A stretch of 64,000 bases of DNA, from the NCBI RefSeq assembly GCF_001584335.1, contig NZ_LSBB01000003.1, positions 148,919 through 212,918 on the forward strand, given 5' to 3'. How positions within the stretch are numbered: position 1 is the stretch's first letter; every line of letters starts with the position of its first letter. Below are positions 55,240 to 64,000 of this stretch, one piece after another. The notes beneath the pieces were generated by a model. That model was not told the DNA's origin, searched no databases, and saw only the letters and a program-made list of their open reading frames with translations. The position numbers and the translations under genes were made by a program. This DNA comes from Bacillus atrophaeus (GTDB lineage Bacteria > Bacillota > Bacilli > Bacillales > Bacillaceae).

Positions 55240-55828
55240 TGGATGCTGTTAAATGTGTTGCTTTGCTTTTTTTATCATAGAAGAAGGGGCCTTCAATGGC
55301 AAACCGCAATGGAATGGAGGTCCCGGAGCATATTTTGTTGAGAGAATAAGTTCGCATAATCGTCTCCGCATTCTCAATCTACGATCTGCACGCCTGCGGA
55401 AGTCACAATCTAAATCTATTTTGTGACCAATAGTGTTCAAACTTAAAATAATTCATCTAAACGTATAGGTGAAGAAAAATGTAAGATGTGGAAAAAACAA
55501 AAGGGTTTGTTTATACTGAAAATTGAAAAAAGAGGGAGTTGTTGCTTGTAAAACCTTTCATTAGTTCTCAAGTATAAAAATGGCTTTTATGCTGGCGAAC
55601 AATAGGTGGGCGCTCAAAAGTACAGGCGGAAAAACTGTTGGTTCAGGTATGCCCCGGAAAGTTATCCAGATTGCCTTTCATACAAATAACGGGATGATTA
55701 TCGTTGGTTAAAGCATCTGCTCTGTTTGCAGAAAAAATATGTCTTCTATATTTCTGACCTAAACTCTAAGTTCTGAAAGAAAAAGTCTCTCTGCTTAGTA
55801 TTGAGCGGAGAATTTGAGGTGAATAAAT
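55240..55828. other. Gene-poor region before the beta-lactamase
   Basis: No intact gene. Two short coding-like ends are visible: KYAPGPPFHCGLPL on the minus strand near 55300-55350 and TGGKTVGSGMPRKVIQIAFH on the plus strand near 55620-55710. Neither could be assigned. The promoter of the beta-lactamase gene should lie in the last 100 bases. Confidence 0.4.
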
Positions 55829-56635
55829 ATGAAAAAACGCAAGATGTCAGCAGTTTTCTTAGCTTTTATTGGTGCAGCCGGTCTATTATTTACTACAAGT
55901 GTACAGCCAATAAGCGAAGCTAGTGCTGCCGAAAAGAATCTGAATATCAAAAAGCTCGATGTCGATGAATTTTTTGCCGATCATAACGGAACGTTTATAT
56001 TACGTGATATGAAAAAAGACAAAACATTTATCTATAATCAGGAACGCGCCAACCAAAGATTTGCACCGCAATCGACTTTCAAAGTTCCTAATGCACTTAT
56101 TGGATTACAGGTAGGAGCTGTAGAAGATGAATACTCCATTAAATATTGGGATGGTGTGAAGCGGGAAATTGACATCTGGAATCAAGATCACACGCTTGGG
56201 TCTGGGATGAGGCACTCAGTTGTTTGGTATTATCAAGCGATGGCCCATGACATTGGAGAAAGCCGAATGAAGGAATGGATCGAAAAAATTTCCTATGGCA
56301 ACCAAGATATAAGCGGTGGAATTGACCAGTTTTGGTTAAGCAGCACACTCAAAATTTCTCCGATAGAACAAGCAGACTTTATGGAAAGACTGTATAAAGA
56401 GAACCTGCCTTTTGATAAGGATGTCATGAAAACAGTAAAACGGATGATGATTCAGGAGGAAGAAGATCACTCTACTCTTTACGGAAAAACAGGTTCAGGG
56501 ACAGGCATAGGGTGGTTTGTCGGTTTTGTGAAAAAAGACAATCGAGCGTATAGTTTTGTTACGAATATTGATGGAACAGGTGCAGAAGCTAAAAACATCA
56601 CAATGGATATTCTAAAGAAATATAAGTTATATTAA
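55829..56635 (+). CDS. Class D (OXA-type) beta-lactamase
   Basis: 268 residues with a signal peptide (about 1-34, cut near ASAA). Catalytic motifs: STFK (Ser82-Lys85), SVV at about 130-132, YGN at 156-158, Trp169 in the omega loop (QFWLSS) and KTGS at 220-223. It hydrolyses penicillins with a carboxylated lysine. It is of the Bacillus BSD-1/BPU-1 type, related to B. subtilis YbxI but with a shorter loop after KTG. No regulator genes adjoin it. A ribosome site GAGGTG precedes the ATG. Confidence 0.92.
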   Translation: MKKRKMSAVFLAFIGAAGLLFTTSVQPISEASAAEKNLNIKKLDVDEFFADHNGTFILRDMKKDKTFIYNQERANQRFAPQSTFKVPNALIGLQVGAVEDEYSIKYWDGVKREIDIWNQDHTLGSGMRHSVVWYYQAMAHDIGESRMKEWIEKISYGNQDISGGIDQFWLSSTLKISPIEQADFMERLYKENLPFDKDVMKTVKRMMIQEEEDHSTLYGKTGSGTGIGWFVGFVKKDNRAYSFVTNIDGTGAEAKNITMDILKKYKLY

Positions 56636-56672
56636 TTTCATCGTGACGGTTTTGGTGTAGAAAAAAAGACTG

Positions 56673-56702
56673 AAGAGTAGACGCATAGTCTACTCTTTTT
56701 GT
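56673..56702 (+). terminator. Beta-lactamase gene terminator
   Basis: AGAGTAGAC pairs with GTCTACTCT around GCATA and is followed by TTTTG. Confidence 0.85.
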
Positions 56703-56746
56703 ATCTCGAGAGATTGCTTGAAAGGTATTGTGACGCGTCAATAAGC

Positions 56747-57217
56747 TCAATCCCAAACCCGGACCCTTGGAACATCTGCACTTCTTAAATAATCCAATAA
56801 CTGACCGGCATGAACAGATTCATGATAGGCAACCCGAAGCAGCATGTCACCTAGATCTCTTATGTACCCCGCATCAGTTCGGTCAATCTTTATATCTTCT
56901 AAGTCTTCTTCGGAAAATGTTTTGATCGTATCGATGAACTGATTGCGATATGGCTCCGCAAATGCCAATTCATCAGTTACAGTGGTGAAAGGTCTATGTT
57001 CGAAAGGGGAATTGAAGACGGATAAACTCCCTCTATTTTTAATTGCTAAATGGTAATAATGTTCACTTTCCAATACGTGCCGAATCATTTCTAAACAACT
57101 CATTGCTTCATGATCTGGCTTCCAATGGAGCTTTTCTTCAGGAATAGATGTCCATACTTTTATGCTTCTTCTCCTGACTTCATGAAAGTTCAAAATGATT
57201 ACATCAATTGAGTTCAT
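56747..57217 (-). CDS. DinB/YfiT-like four-helix protein
   Basis: 156 residues from MNSIDVIILNFHEVRRRSIK (ATG 57217 with GGGGGA upstream, so the longer start is discarded). Four-helix bundle of the DinB/DUF664 superfamily, which usually binds a divalent metal through three histidines, here probably in RHVLESEHYYHLA and AYHESVHAGQLLDYL. Many members use bacillithiol as cosubstrate. In B. subtilis dinB lies in this same ydg region, but I cannot be sure this is its orthologue. The gene is convergent with the beta-lactamase gene. Confidence 0.8.
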   Translation of the reverse strand: MNSIDVIILNFHEVRRRSIKVWTSIPEEKLHWKPDHEAMSCLEMIRHVLESEHYYHLAIKNRGSLSVFNSPFEHRPFTTVTDELAFAEPYRNQFIDTIKTFSEEDLEDIKIDRTDAGYIRDLGDMLLRVAYHESVHAGQLLDYLRSADVPRVRVWD

Positions 57218-57388
57218 AAAATATCCCCCTTTAATAGACATAACTTCATTATACAGGAATAAATGTTCTTGGGTAATCAGCTTTAACTGTTAAAAAGATA
57301 TGGTACAATATAAAAATGTTTTGCAGCCTTTCATCAGTAGCAGAACACAAAATGAAATCAGAACACATAGGAAAGGTCTTGATATGAT

Positions 57389-58594
57389 ATGCTGCACAAT
57401 CCAACTGGAAAAGAGCGTTTGGCATTAGCTTTTCTTCTCGGAATGCTTGCCATACTGGGACCGCTTAATATAGATATGTATTTGCCCAGCTTTCCTGAAA
57501 TTGCTGATGACTTATCTGCCCGTGCATCGCTTGTCCAGCTCAGCTTAACAGCCTGTCTGATCGGGCTTACCATTGGCCAGATTATTGTCGGACCGGTCAG
57601 TGATGCGAAGGGAAGACGGAAACCTTTATTAATATGCATTTTTTTATTTGCGTTATCTTCTCTGTTTTGTGCGCTTTCGCCGAACATTACCACATTAGTG
57701 ATTGCACGATTCTTACAGGGATTTACTGCCTCAGCAGGGCTTGTGCTCTCGCGTGCCATCGTGCGGGATGTCTTTACCGGAAGAGAGCTTTCGAAATTCT
57801 TCTCGCTTTTAATGGTTATTACTGCGGTCGCGCCGATGGTTGCGCCAATGACAGGCGGCGCGATTTTACTTTTACCATTTGCAACATGGCATACTATTTT
57901 TCACTTTTTAACATTAATCGGATTTATACTCGTTCTGATTATTGCTTTAAGACTAAAAGAAACTTTACCGCCAGAGAAGCGGATTCCAAGCTCAATCGGA
58001 ACATCTGTAAGAACCATGGGCAGTTTGATGAAGGATCGGTCTTTTATTGGCTACGCACTGACCGTCGGTTTTATTCACGGCGGAAGTTTTGCTTATGTAT
58101 CTGGAACGCCTTTTGTATATCAGGATATTTACGGGGTATCGCCTCAAGTGTTTAGTATTCTATTCGGCATTAACGGCTTGGCCATTATTACAGGGAGTTT
58201 TATTATAGGGCGCTTTGGCGGAATCATTCATGAAAAAAGCTTGCTTCGAATTGCAGTTATAACTGCCTTCATTGCAACCGCCGTTCTGCTGACCATGACA
58301 ATAGTTCACGGTCCGCTGATAACACTGGTCATATCGATCTTTATTTATATGATCACGATAGGCATGGTTCTGACAAGCACTTTTACGCTCGCAATGGAAA
58401 ACCAAGGGCACCGCGCAGGGAGTGCAAGTGCGATGTTAGGGATGCTTCCGTTACTGCTGGGCTCCATTGTCTCACCTCTTGTGGGAATTAACGAAACGAC
58501 AGCAATTCCGATGGGAGCCATCATGTTTATAACTTCTGTTATTGGTTCTCTGGCCTTTTTTAAACTAACAAAGCAAAAGGCAGAGCAACAATAA
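57389..58594 (+). CDS. ydgK: YdgK, Bcr/CflA-family drug exporter
   Basis: 401 residues, 12 helices of the MFS drug:proton antiporter type. Helix 1 GMLAILGPLNIDMYLPSFPE with the NIDMYLP motif is typical of Bcr/CflA, motif A is GPVSDAKGRRKPLL after helix 2, and the helix 5 region TAVAPMVAPMTGGAIL is the antiporter motif. It may export bicyclomycin-like or sulphonamide drugs. Its position near ydgH/ydgJ and the ydh genes matches B. subtilis. It ends at a terminator. Confidence 0.88.
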   Translation: MLHNPTGKERLALAFLLGMLAILGPLNIDMYLPSFPEIADDLSARASLVQLSLTACLIGLTIGQIIVGPVSDAKGRRKPLLICIFLFALSSLFCALSPNITTLVIARFLQGFTASAGLVLSRAIVRDVFTGRELSKFFSLLMVITAVAPMVAPMTGGAILLLPFATWHTIFHFLTLIGFILVLIIALRLKETLPPEKRIPSSIGTSVRTMGSLMKDRSFIGYALTVGFIHGGSFAYVSGTPFVYQDIYGVSPQVFSILFGINGLAIITGSFIIGRFGGIIHEKSLLRIAVITAFIATAVLLTMTIVHGPLITLVISIFIYMITIGMVLTSTFTLAMENQGHRAGSASAMLGMLPLLLGSIVSPLVGINETTAIPMGAIMFITSVIGSLAFFKLTKQKAEQQ

Positions 58595-58657
58595 GGGAAG
58601 ATATAAACACCATAGTGCTCTTGTTTATTAGGTTTATCATATCTGTTTTTCACTGAT

Positions 58658-58689
58658 GCCAGGGTTCTATCACCCTGGTCTTTTTTTAT
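58658..58689 (+). terminator. ydgK terminator
   Basis: GCCAGGGT pairs with ACCCTGGT, followed by CTTTTTTT. Confidence 0.85.
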
Positions 58690-59233
58690 TTGCTAGTTTT
58701 AACTAAATCGCCACGAGAGGCTGTAGACCTTTTATTATTTTTCATTCAGCATCAAATTCCATCAACAACGAGGCGAATATGACCCTTCAAAAGAGGAATA
58801 GTCTGAGACAGGTATGGAAGCTCCCGAGGTGTGAACAGGCAAGTATTGGCGGACCTTTTAACAAGGTTCTTTTTTATTGCGTCGGGCAGCTTCTGATGAT
58901 GTAAGCTATGTTATTTTTTCGCTATTATTAAATTTTTTTAAGCAAGTTCTTTGCGGAATCATTAAATAATATGTTATATTTCTTATCGTTTTGAATGATG
59001 GATTTCTTTTCATATACAGATCAGTGCCCGAGACGCCTAGTGGCTTTTGATGAAAGGGTTCCCCAAAGTGGAATACATTACTGCTCATAGGTCCGATGAA
59101 AACTTATGAAAATGAGCAGTGAGTTGATTTAATGGCAACAAGTGAATGTTTTATTAAGGCGAAATTGAGGAATCATATGAAAAGAAATTCATTTTTTATC
59201 AACAGAGTGAAAAACAACAGAGAAGGGATGATT
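58690..59233. other. Intergenic region upstream of gldA
   Basis: No gene seen. A GACCTT/AAGGTT hairpin with T's at 58852-58878 could end a small transcript or a leader RNA. Three start codons before 59234 lack ribosome sites. Confidence 0.4.
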
Positions 59234-60343
59234 ATGTTGGAAAGAATCTTTATCAGTCCAGCTAAGTATGTACAAGGAAAAAACGCAATCGAAAAAATTG
59301 GTGACCACCTAAAAGGCATTGGTGATCAAACCGTCGTCATCGCAGACAAAATCGTGTGGGATATCGCAGGGCACAAAGTTGTAAATGAGTTAAAGAAAGA
59401 GAACATCTCCTCTGAACAGGTTGTGTTTAACGGAGAAGCGTCTAAGGAAGAGATCAAAAGAATTACTGAAATTGCTAATAACGCAGGTGCAACGATTGTG
59501 ATAGGTGTCGGAGGCGGTAAAACGCTTGATACGGCAAAAGCGGTGTCAGATGAAGTGAACGCTTATACTGTTATCGTTCCAACGGCAGCTTCGACGGATG
59601 CTCCGACAAGCGGACTTTCTGTTGTTTATTCCGAGAGTGGAACCTTTGAAAATTATCGGTTCTACAACAAAAATCCGGACTTGGTTCTTGTCGATACAAA
59701 AATCGTAGCAGAAGCGCCGCCGCGTTTCTTGGCATCAGGAATTGCTGATGCAATGGCCACATGGGTAGAAGCGCGCAGTGTTATTGCCTTTGGCGGTAAA
59801 ACGATGGCAGGCGGGATCACAACTATAGCCGGTGAAGCGATTGCGGAAAAATGCGAACAAGTATTATTCCAATATGGCCACCTTGCTTATGAATCCGTAA
59901 AAGCAAAAGTCGTTACTCCTGCATTGGAAGCCGTTGTTGAAGCCAATACACTTCTAAGCGGTTTAGGATTTGAAAGCGGCGGTTTGGCAGCAGCACATGC
60001 CATTCATAACGGTTTCACCGCGCTTGAAGGTGAGATTCACCACTTAACACATGGGGAAAAAGTGGCTTTTGGAACTCTGGTTCAATTAGCTCTAGAAGAA
60101 CACTCATTAGAAGAGATTGAACGTTATATTGAATTCTACATCAGCCTGGGACTGCCTGTTACACTAGAGGACATTAAATTAAAAGATGCATCAAAAGAAG
60201 ATATTATGAAAGTTGCTAAGGCTGCAACGATTGAAGAAGAAACAATTCATGCCGGCTTTAATGTGACAGCTGAAGACGTGGCAGATGCGATCATTGCCGC
60301 TGATCAGTACGCAAAAGCATACAAAGAAAAACACCAATTGTAA
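59234..60343 (+). CDS. gldA: Glycerol dehydrogenase GldA
   Basis: 369 residues from [20 protein letters not shown] (ATG 59234, GAAGGG six bases upstream). Group III metal-dependent alcohol dehydrogenase. NAD-binding [17 protein letters not shown] and [12 protein letters not shown] are in the N-terminal half, and the zinc ligands lie in [16 protein letters not shown] and HLTHGEK. It oxidises glycerol to dihydroxyacetone with NAD. The length and sequence closely match GldA of Geobacillus. The start is set by the good ribosome site, although the frame is open 34 codons further up. Monocistronic with a terminator. Confidence 0.92.
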   Translation: MLERIFISPAKYVQGKNAIEKIGDHLKGIGDQTVVIADKIVWDIAGHKVVNELKKENISSEQVVFNGEASKEEIKRITEIANNAGATIVIGVGGGKTLDTAKAVSDEVNAYTVIVPTAASTDAPTSGLSVVYSESGTFENYRFYNKNPDLVLVDTKIVAEAPPRFLASGIADAMATWVEARSVIAFGGKTMAGGITTIAGEAIAEKCEQVLFQYGHLAYESVKAKVVTPALEAVVEANTLLSGLGFESGGLAAAHAIHNGFTALEGEIHHLTHGEKVAFGTLVQLALEEHSLEEIERYIEFYISLGLPVTLEDIKLKDASKEDIMKVAKAATIEEETIHAGFNVTAEDVADAIIAADQYAKAYKEKHQL

Positions 60344-60369
60344 AATCGAATTTTCTCGGAAGTATCAGA

Positions 60370-60406
60370 AAACACCAAGGGACTTAAAGCCCCTGGTGTT
60401 TTTTTG
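60370..60406 (+). terminator. gldA terminator
   Basis: AACACCAAGGG pairs with CCCCTGGTGTT, followed by T's. Confidence 0.85.
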
Positions 60407-60550
60407 TGTTTTAATATCAAATGGATTCTGCCTGGTATCCCTTCATGAAATGAAAACATCTTGAGAATGGCATATAGAGGCAAGTGATTTAATATGATTT
60501 TATGATGCAGCCTTAAATGGATTAACTAACGAATAAATGGAGGCTTGAAA

Positions 60551-61816
60551 ATGTTTATTCATACAGTTCAGCCTGGGGACTCTTTGTTTTCAATAAGCAG
60601 AAGATATGGTTCTCCGATTGATCAGATACGCGGTGTTAACGGCTTAGAAGAAATGAATATTGTGCCGGGCCAAGCTTTGCTTATTCCGCTATATGTATAT
60701 ACTGTTCAGACGGGTGACACGCTTACCAGCATTGCAGCAAGAGCGTTTGTCCCCTTAATACAACTAAGAGCAGCAAATCCCTCCGTTAACCCTAATACTT
60801 TACAAGCAGGCATGAAAATAACAATTCCTCAAATATCAAAAAACTATCTTGCGGGAAATTTGAGTTTTTATGTGATTCGAAATCCAGATCTCGATCGTGC
60901 GTTGATTTATGATTTTGCCCCTTATTCATCTTACATTTCTATATTTGAATATCATTTTGCTCCAAATGGAGATATTGCCAACGAATTAAATGATATAGCT
61001 GCTATTGAAGCCACTTGGGGAAAAAGAGTCACACCGCTGGCGACCATTACAAATCTGACTCCGGGAGGTTTCAGTACCGAACTTGTTCATCAAGTGGTAA
61101 ACAATCCAACAGCAAGAACAAATCTCGTCAATAATATTTTTTATTTAGTATCTAGAAAGGGATACGGCGGAGTAAATATTGATTTTGAGCAAGTAAGTGC
61201 AGGAGATAGGGATCTTTTTACCGGCTTTTTACGTCAATTAAGAGATCGGCTGAAGCCTGCAGGTTACGCTTTGACAATAGCTGTTCCGGCAAAAACGAGT
61301 GATCATATCCCTTGGTTGAGAGGGTACGATTATGGCGGGATTGGAGCTGTTGTCGATTTTATGTTTATTATGGCATATGACTGGCATCATGCAGGAAGTG
61401 AGCCGGGGCCTGTAGCGCCGATTACTGAGGTGAGAAGAACAATTGAATTTGCCATCGGAAGGGTGCCGCGGAGAAAATTGATATTGGGAGTCCCTCTATA
61501 TGGTTATGACTGGATCTTACCTTACAGCCCGGGAACAGTCGCCACAGCCATATCAAATCAAAACTCAATTGAAACAGCCATGAGGTACCAATCACCGATT
61601 CAATATTCAGCCGAATATCAATCACCATTTTTTCGGTATAGAGATCAACAGGGGCGATCACATGAAGTGTGGTTTGAAGATGTCAGAAGTATGAGCGAAA
61701 AAATGATAACGATTCGAGAGTATGGGTTACAAGGAATAGGTGCCTGGCAATTAACACTCGGATTTAAGCCGGGACCCTGGCTTTTAAGAAAGTTTTTCAC
61801 CATCAAAAAGGTGTAA
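60551..61816 (+). CDS. ydhD: YdhD-like LysM-GH18 spore glycoside hydrolase
   Basis: 421 residues. Two LysM domains (about 3-48 and 50-96, VQPGDSLFSISRRYG and VQTGDTLTSIAARAF) anchor it to peptidoglycan. A GH18-like domain follows (about 110-421) with YGGVNIDFEQV holding the catalytic Glu, and FMFIMAYDWHHAGS. It resembles B. subtilis YdhD/YaaH-type cortex lytic proteins made in the mother cell during sporulation. ATG 60551 has GGAGG at good spacing. In B. subtilis ydhD precedes ydhE, as here. Confidence 0.88.
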   Translation: MFIHTVQPGDSLFSISRRYGSPIDQIRGVNGLEEMNIVPGQALLIPLYVYTVQTGDTLTSIAARAFVPLIQLRAANPSVNPNTLQAGMKITIPQISKNYLAGNLSFYVIRNPDLDRALIYDFAPYSSYISIFEYHFAPNGDIANELNDIAAIEATWGKRVTPLATITNLTPGGFSTELVHQVVNNPTARTNLVNNIFYLVSRKGYGGVNIDFEQVSAGDRDLFTGFLRQLRDRLKPAGYALTIAVPAKTSDHIPWLRGYDYGGIGAVVDFMFIMAYDWHHAGSEPGPVAPITEVRRTIEFAIGRVPRRKLILGVPLYGYDWILPYSPGTVATAISNQNSIETAMRYQSPIQYSAEYQSPFFRYRDQQGRSHEVWFEDVRSMSEKMITIREYGLQGIGAWQLTLGFKPGPWLLRKFFTIKKV

Positions 61817-61821
61817 CGTTC

Positions 61822-61853
61822 ACCTCCATATTATGAAATATGGAGGTTTTAAG
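61822..61853 (+). terminator. ydhD terminator
   Basis: ACCTCCATAT pairs with ATATGGAGGT around a short loop and is followed by TTT. Confidence 0.75.
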
Positions 61854-62091
61854 CGTTCCTGTTACTCCATCCCGCATTATGTCTTAGTGTTTACTTTCAC
61901 GTTCTTGAGCAGCAATTAGAAGTTATCTACACGATTTCATTTTCAAACAAAAATTTGATCGAGGTCGTTTCTTGCACGATCTAACCGCCCTATTTTATGA
62001 TTGAAATGGTAACTAACATCAGATGATACAGGCCAGATTGTATGTAAAGCTGTTCAAAAAGCTTACATCACTATGAAAGGGAGTTTGCGGA

Positions 62092-63276
62092 ATGAAAAAT
62101 GTATTATTTATAAATTTTCCTGCAGAAGGCCACGTGAATCCTACTTTAGGTATGACAAAAGCTTTTGCTGACAGGGGGGACCATGTCCATTATATTTCCA
62201 CAGAAAAATATAAAGACAGATTGGAAGGAGTGGGTGCGGCTGTCCATCTTCATCAGGATTGGCTGAGGACAGTTCCCGTTCGTACAGGTTCCCCTGATGG
62301 TATTCTCTCCTTTTTAAAGATTCATATAAAGACATCTCTGGACATATTAAGTATCGTGAAAGAACTGTCAAAAAGCATTCAGTTTGACTTTGTTTATTAT
62401 GATAAATTCGGTGCGGGAGAGTTAGTCAGAGATTACCTCAACATCCCGGGCATCTCTTCATCTGCTTCCTTCTTATTCGATGAAGACCATTTAAAGATAT
62501 TGCCTCTGCATCCGGATTCAGACGTGCCTTTACAATTGGATAAAGAGTGTGAAGATCTATTATTAGAGATGAAACAAAATTATGGTGTATCACCTGAAAA
62601 TATGGTTCAATTCATGAATAATAAAGGTGAATTAAATGTAGTGTACACAAGCCGTTATTTTCAGCCGGAAAGCCATCGTTTCGGCAATGAATTTCTGTTT
62701 ATCGGTCCAAGCTTTCCAAAGAGAGCGGAAAAAACTGATTTCCCGATTGAGAAATTAAAAGATGAGAAAGTCATCTATATTTCAATGGGGACGGTATTAG
62801 ACGAAACTGAAGAGTTTTTCAACCTATGTATAGATGCTTTTTCTGATATCAAGGGCAAGGTCGTGATAGCTTCGGGAGAAAAAGCTGATCTGACAAGATT
62901 AAAGCAAGCGCCGGAGAACTTAATCATTGCTTCGTATGTGCCTCAATTGGAAGTGCTGGAACAATCAGATGCTTTCATCACTCACGGGGGAATGAACAGT
63001 GTAAATGAAGCCATTCATTTTAACGTTCCTTTAGTTGTAATGCCGCACGATAAGGACCAGCCAATGGTGGCTCAGCGGCTGGCTGAATTACAATCAGGTT
63101 ATACAGTATCTAAAGACCATGTAACCGCGCAGTCTTTACAACATGCAGTGGAAGAAGTGTTGAATAACGACCGATATAAGGAAGGAATTCAAAAAATCAA
63201 TCAAAGCTTTCAGGATTGTATGAATATGAAAGAGGTAATGGAGCGGATTGATCAATTTATAGATCAGAGAAAATAA
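62092..63276 (+). CDS. ydhE: YdhE, UDP-glycosyltransferase
   Basis: 394 residues, GT1/GT-B fold of the YjiC/YdhE macrolide-glycosyltransferase group. The N-terminal domain (about 1-210) binds the acceptor and contains His16-like GHVNPTLGMTKAFADRGDHV. The C-terminal domain has the donor motif FITHGGMNSVNEAIHFNVPL and PHDKDQPMVAQRL. It transfers glucose from UDP-glucose to macrolides, flavonoids or other small phenols. AAAGGGAG lies before the start. Single gene followed by a terminator. Confidence 0.9.
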   Translation: MKNVLFINFPAEGHVNPTLGMTKAFADRGDHVHYISTEKYKDRLEGVGAAVHLHQDWLRTVPVRTGSPDGILSFLKIHIKTSLDILSIVKELSKSIQFDFVYYDKFGAGELVRDYLNIPGISSSASFLFDEDHLKILPLHPDSDVPLQLDKECEDLLLEMKQNYGVSPENMVQFMNNKGELNVVYTSRYFQPESHRFGNEFLFIGPSFPKRAEKTDFPIEKLKDEKVIYISMGTVLDETEEFFNLCIDAFSDIKGKVVIASGEKADLTRLKQAPENLIIASYVPQLEVLEQSDAFITHGGMNSVNEAIHFNVPLVVMPHDKDQPMVAQRLAELQSGYTVSKDHVTAQSLQHAVEEVLNNDRYKEGIQKINQSFQDCMNMKEVMERIDQFIDQRK

Positions 63277-63309
63277 ACAGCAAAAATGCCTCCGCATGGA
63301 ATAAGAAAA

Positions 63310-63341
63310 AGAGTGAGATTAAAATGGTCTCACTCTTTTTT
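63310..63341 (+). terminator. ydhE terminator
   Basis: AGAGTGAGA pairs with TCTCACTCT, followed by six T's. The stretch to 63557 has no recognisable gene. Confidence 0.85.
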
Positions 63342-63557
63342 ACTGATAGAGTCTTACAGGCATCATTGTGGAAATAACCGGAGCCATTTTGCGGATCATC
63401 GGTTTTGGCAACAGGATGATACATTTGTAAGGGCTCTTTTACTGGGAGCGCCGGCAGCAGGAGGAATACTTTCGCATTCATTCACACTCAAAATCATTTT
63501 TCATATTATGAATAAGCGTATGGGAAATTCAGTAATAAAAGGATGTGAATAGAAATT

Positions 63558-64000
63558 ATGTCTCGGAAACCATCACATAGGTGCCCTTACTGTGGATCTA
63601 ACTCTCCAAGCCCCAGTTGTAGAGTAGGCCCTAAAAAAAATCCTGAGCCTAAACATTCATGTATGTGCTGCTGTTGCGTAAGGGGAGCAAGAGGGCCGCA
63701 GGGACCACGCGGATTACGCGGTATCCCAGGCAGTATTGGAGCCACGGGAGCCACAGGACCACCAGGACCACCAGGGCCGGCCGGAGCCACGGGGGCCACA
63801 GGACCACCAGGACTGGCCGGGGCTACGGGAGCCACGGGACCACCAGGACTGGCCGGAGCTACGGGAGCCACGGGACCACCAGGACTGGCCGGAGCCACGG
63901 GAGCCACGGGACCACCAGGACTGGCCGGAGCTACGGGAGCCACGGGACCACCAGGACTGGCCGGAGTCACGGGGGCCACAGGACCACCAGGACTGGCCGG
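63558..64000 (+). CDS. Collagen-like protein (truncated by right edge)
   Basis: 147 codons before the window ends. The start ATG 63558 has AAAGGATGTG upstream. The N-terminus (about 1-48) is rich in cysteine ([25 protein letters not shown]). From residue about 49 the protein is uninterrupted Gly-X-Y, first [17 protein letters not shown], then repeats of [12 protein letters not shown] in 36-base units. Collagen-like proteins of this kind in Bacillus form spore-surface filaments, for example BclA. The cysteine cluster could crosslink it to the coat. The C-terminal domain is not visible. Expression in sporulation is inferred only. Confidence 0.88.
   Translation, partial: MSRKPSHRCPYCGSNSPSPSCRVGPKKNPEPKHSCMCCCCVRGARGPQGPRGLRGIPGSIGATGATGPPGPPGPAGATGATGPPGLAGATGATGPPGLAGATGATGPPGLAGATGATGPPGLAGATGATGPPGLAGVTGATGPPGLA
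63780..64000 (+). repeat. 36-base tandem repeat coding [12 protein letters not shown]
   Basis: The unit GGAGCTACGGGAGCCACGGG plus ACCACCAGGACTGGCC recurs about six times with few changes and continues to the window edge. Each unit encodes four Gly-X-Y triplets. Such repeats expand and contract easily, so length may differ between strains. Confidence 0.85.

Noticed and set aside
57634..58155. 173-codon plus-strand frame inside ydgK
   Set aside because: Shifted frame of ydgK with cysteine- and tyrosine-rich nonsense. The ydgK frame is a full MFS protein.
58690..58880. T-box or riboswitch before gldA
   Set aside because: No T-box AGGGTGGNACCGCG motif or other conserved riboswitch core was found. 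Only a simple hairpin is visible, more than 350 bases from the gene.
63587..63979. Open minus-strand frame with Pro/Gly/Val repeats opposite the collagen-like gene
   Set aside because: It is the antisense image of the Gly-X-Y repeats. The plus strand has a start, ribosome site and cysteine-rich head.

Overview
The window looks like a chromosomal segment of a Bacillus subtilis species-group bacterium. Many proteins read as orthologues of B. subtilis genes of the ydd, yde, ydf, ydg and ydh block: cspC, ydeB, ydeK/ydeL, ydeO, ydeT/ydfA, ydfB/ydfC/ydfD, ydfS/cotP/ydgA/ydgB, yddR, vmlR, ydgH/ydgJ, ydgK, ydhD and ydhE. Genes that lie elsewhere in B. subtilis are mixed in: des, paiA/paiB, blt, yhjB/yhjC, manR/manP/manA. 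Their order is shuffled relative to strain 168. The species cannot be settled from the sequence alone.

Region by region. 1-7 kb: a partial LXG toxin gene, a cupin, a holin-like membrane protein, and spore-coat/germination genes (a gerPF-like gene, ydfS, ydgB-ydgA-cotP), then a two-domain DUF1259 protein. 7-20 kb: a D-serine dehydratase with a divergent XRE-cupin regulator, the desaturase des, cspC and ydeB, an apparently leaderless GntR regulator with its transporter, and the MarR-paiA-paiB cluster facing a YczE-type membrane protein. 20-33 kb: a MocR regulator and PhzF enzyme, the efflux pump blt next to a broken bltR, the ydeK/ydeL divergon, ydeO, and an arsenic operon (ydeT-ydfA-arsC) with a second ArsR gene. 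33-46 kb: yhjC-yhjB, ydgJ-ydgH and the mannose operon manR-manP-manA. 46-64 kb: ydfC/ydfD, ydfB, yddR with an Lrp regulator, vmlR behind an attenuator, a class D beta-lactamase, ydgK, gldA, ydhD, ydhE and the start of a collagen-like gene that runs off the right edge.

The most unusual feature is the debris between these genes. At least five places carry the anticodon-loop-to-3'-end half of a tRNA-Leu(GAG) gene, without its 5' half, usually followed by the same type of terminator. Further partial copies keep only the flanking arms or the terminator. All tRNA-bearing copies point the same way and break at the seven-base anticodon loop, where the ICEBs1 family is known to integrate in trnS-leu2. 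I read them as serial attachment-site scars. About eight fragments of a yyaL-like (DUF255) gene, all on the minus strand, lie among them. Many genes here are truncated or frameshifted: bltR, a Nudix hydrolase, EamA, SMR, VOC, MaoC and ydeQ-like genes, a Tn3-family transposase, an alpha/beta hydrolase and an SDR enzyme. The first 48 kb therefore reads as an accretion and decay zone beside a tRNA-Leu integration site. From about 49 kb rightward the sequence is more ordinary.

Functional themes are efflux and resistance (blt, vmlR, ydgK, ydgH, the class D beta-lactamase, ydhE, several EamA proteins, arsenic resistance), sporulation (cotP, GerPF-like genes, ydhD, the collagen-like protein), cold response (des, cspC) and mannose uptake.
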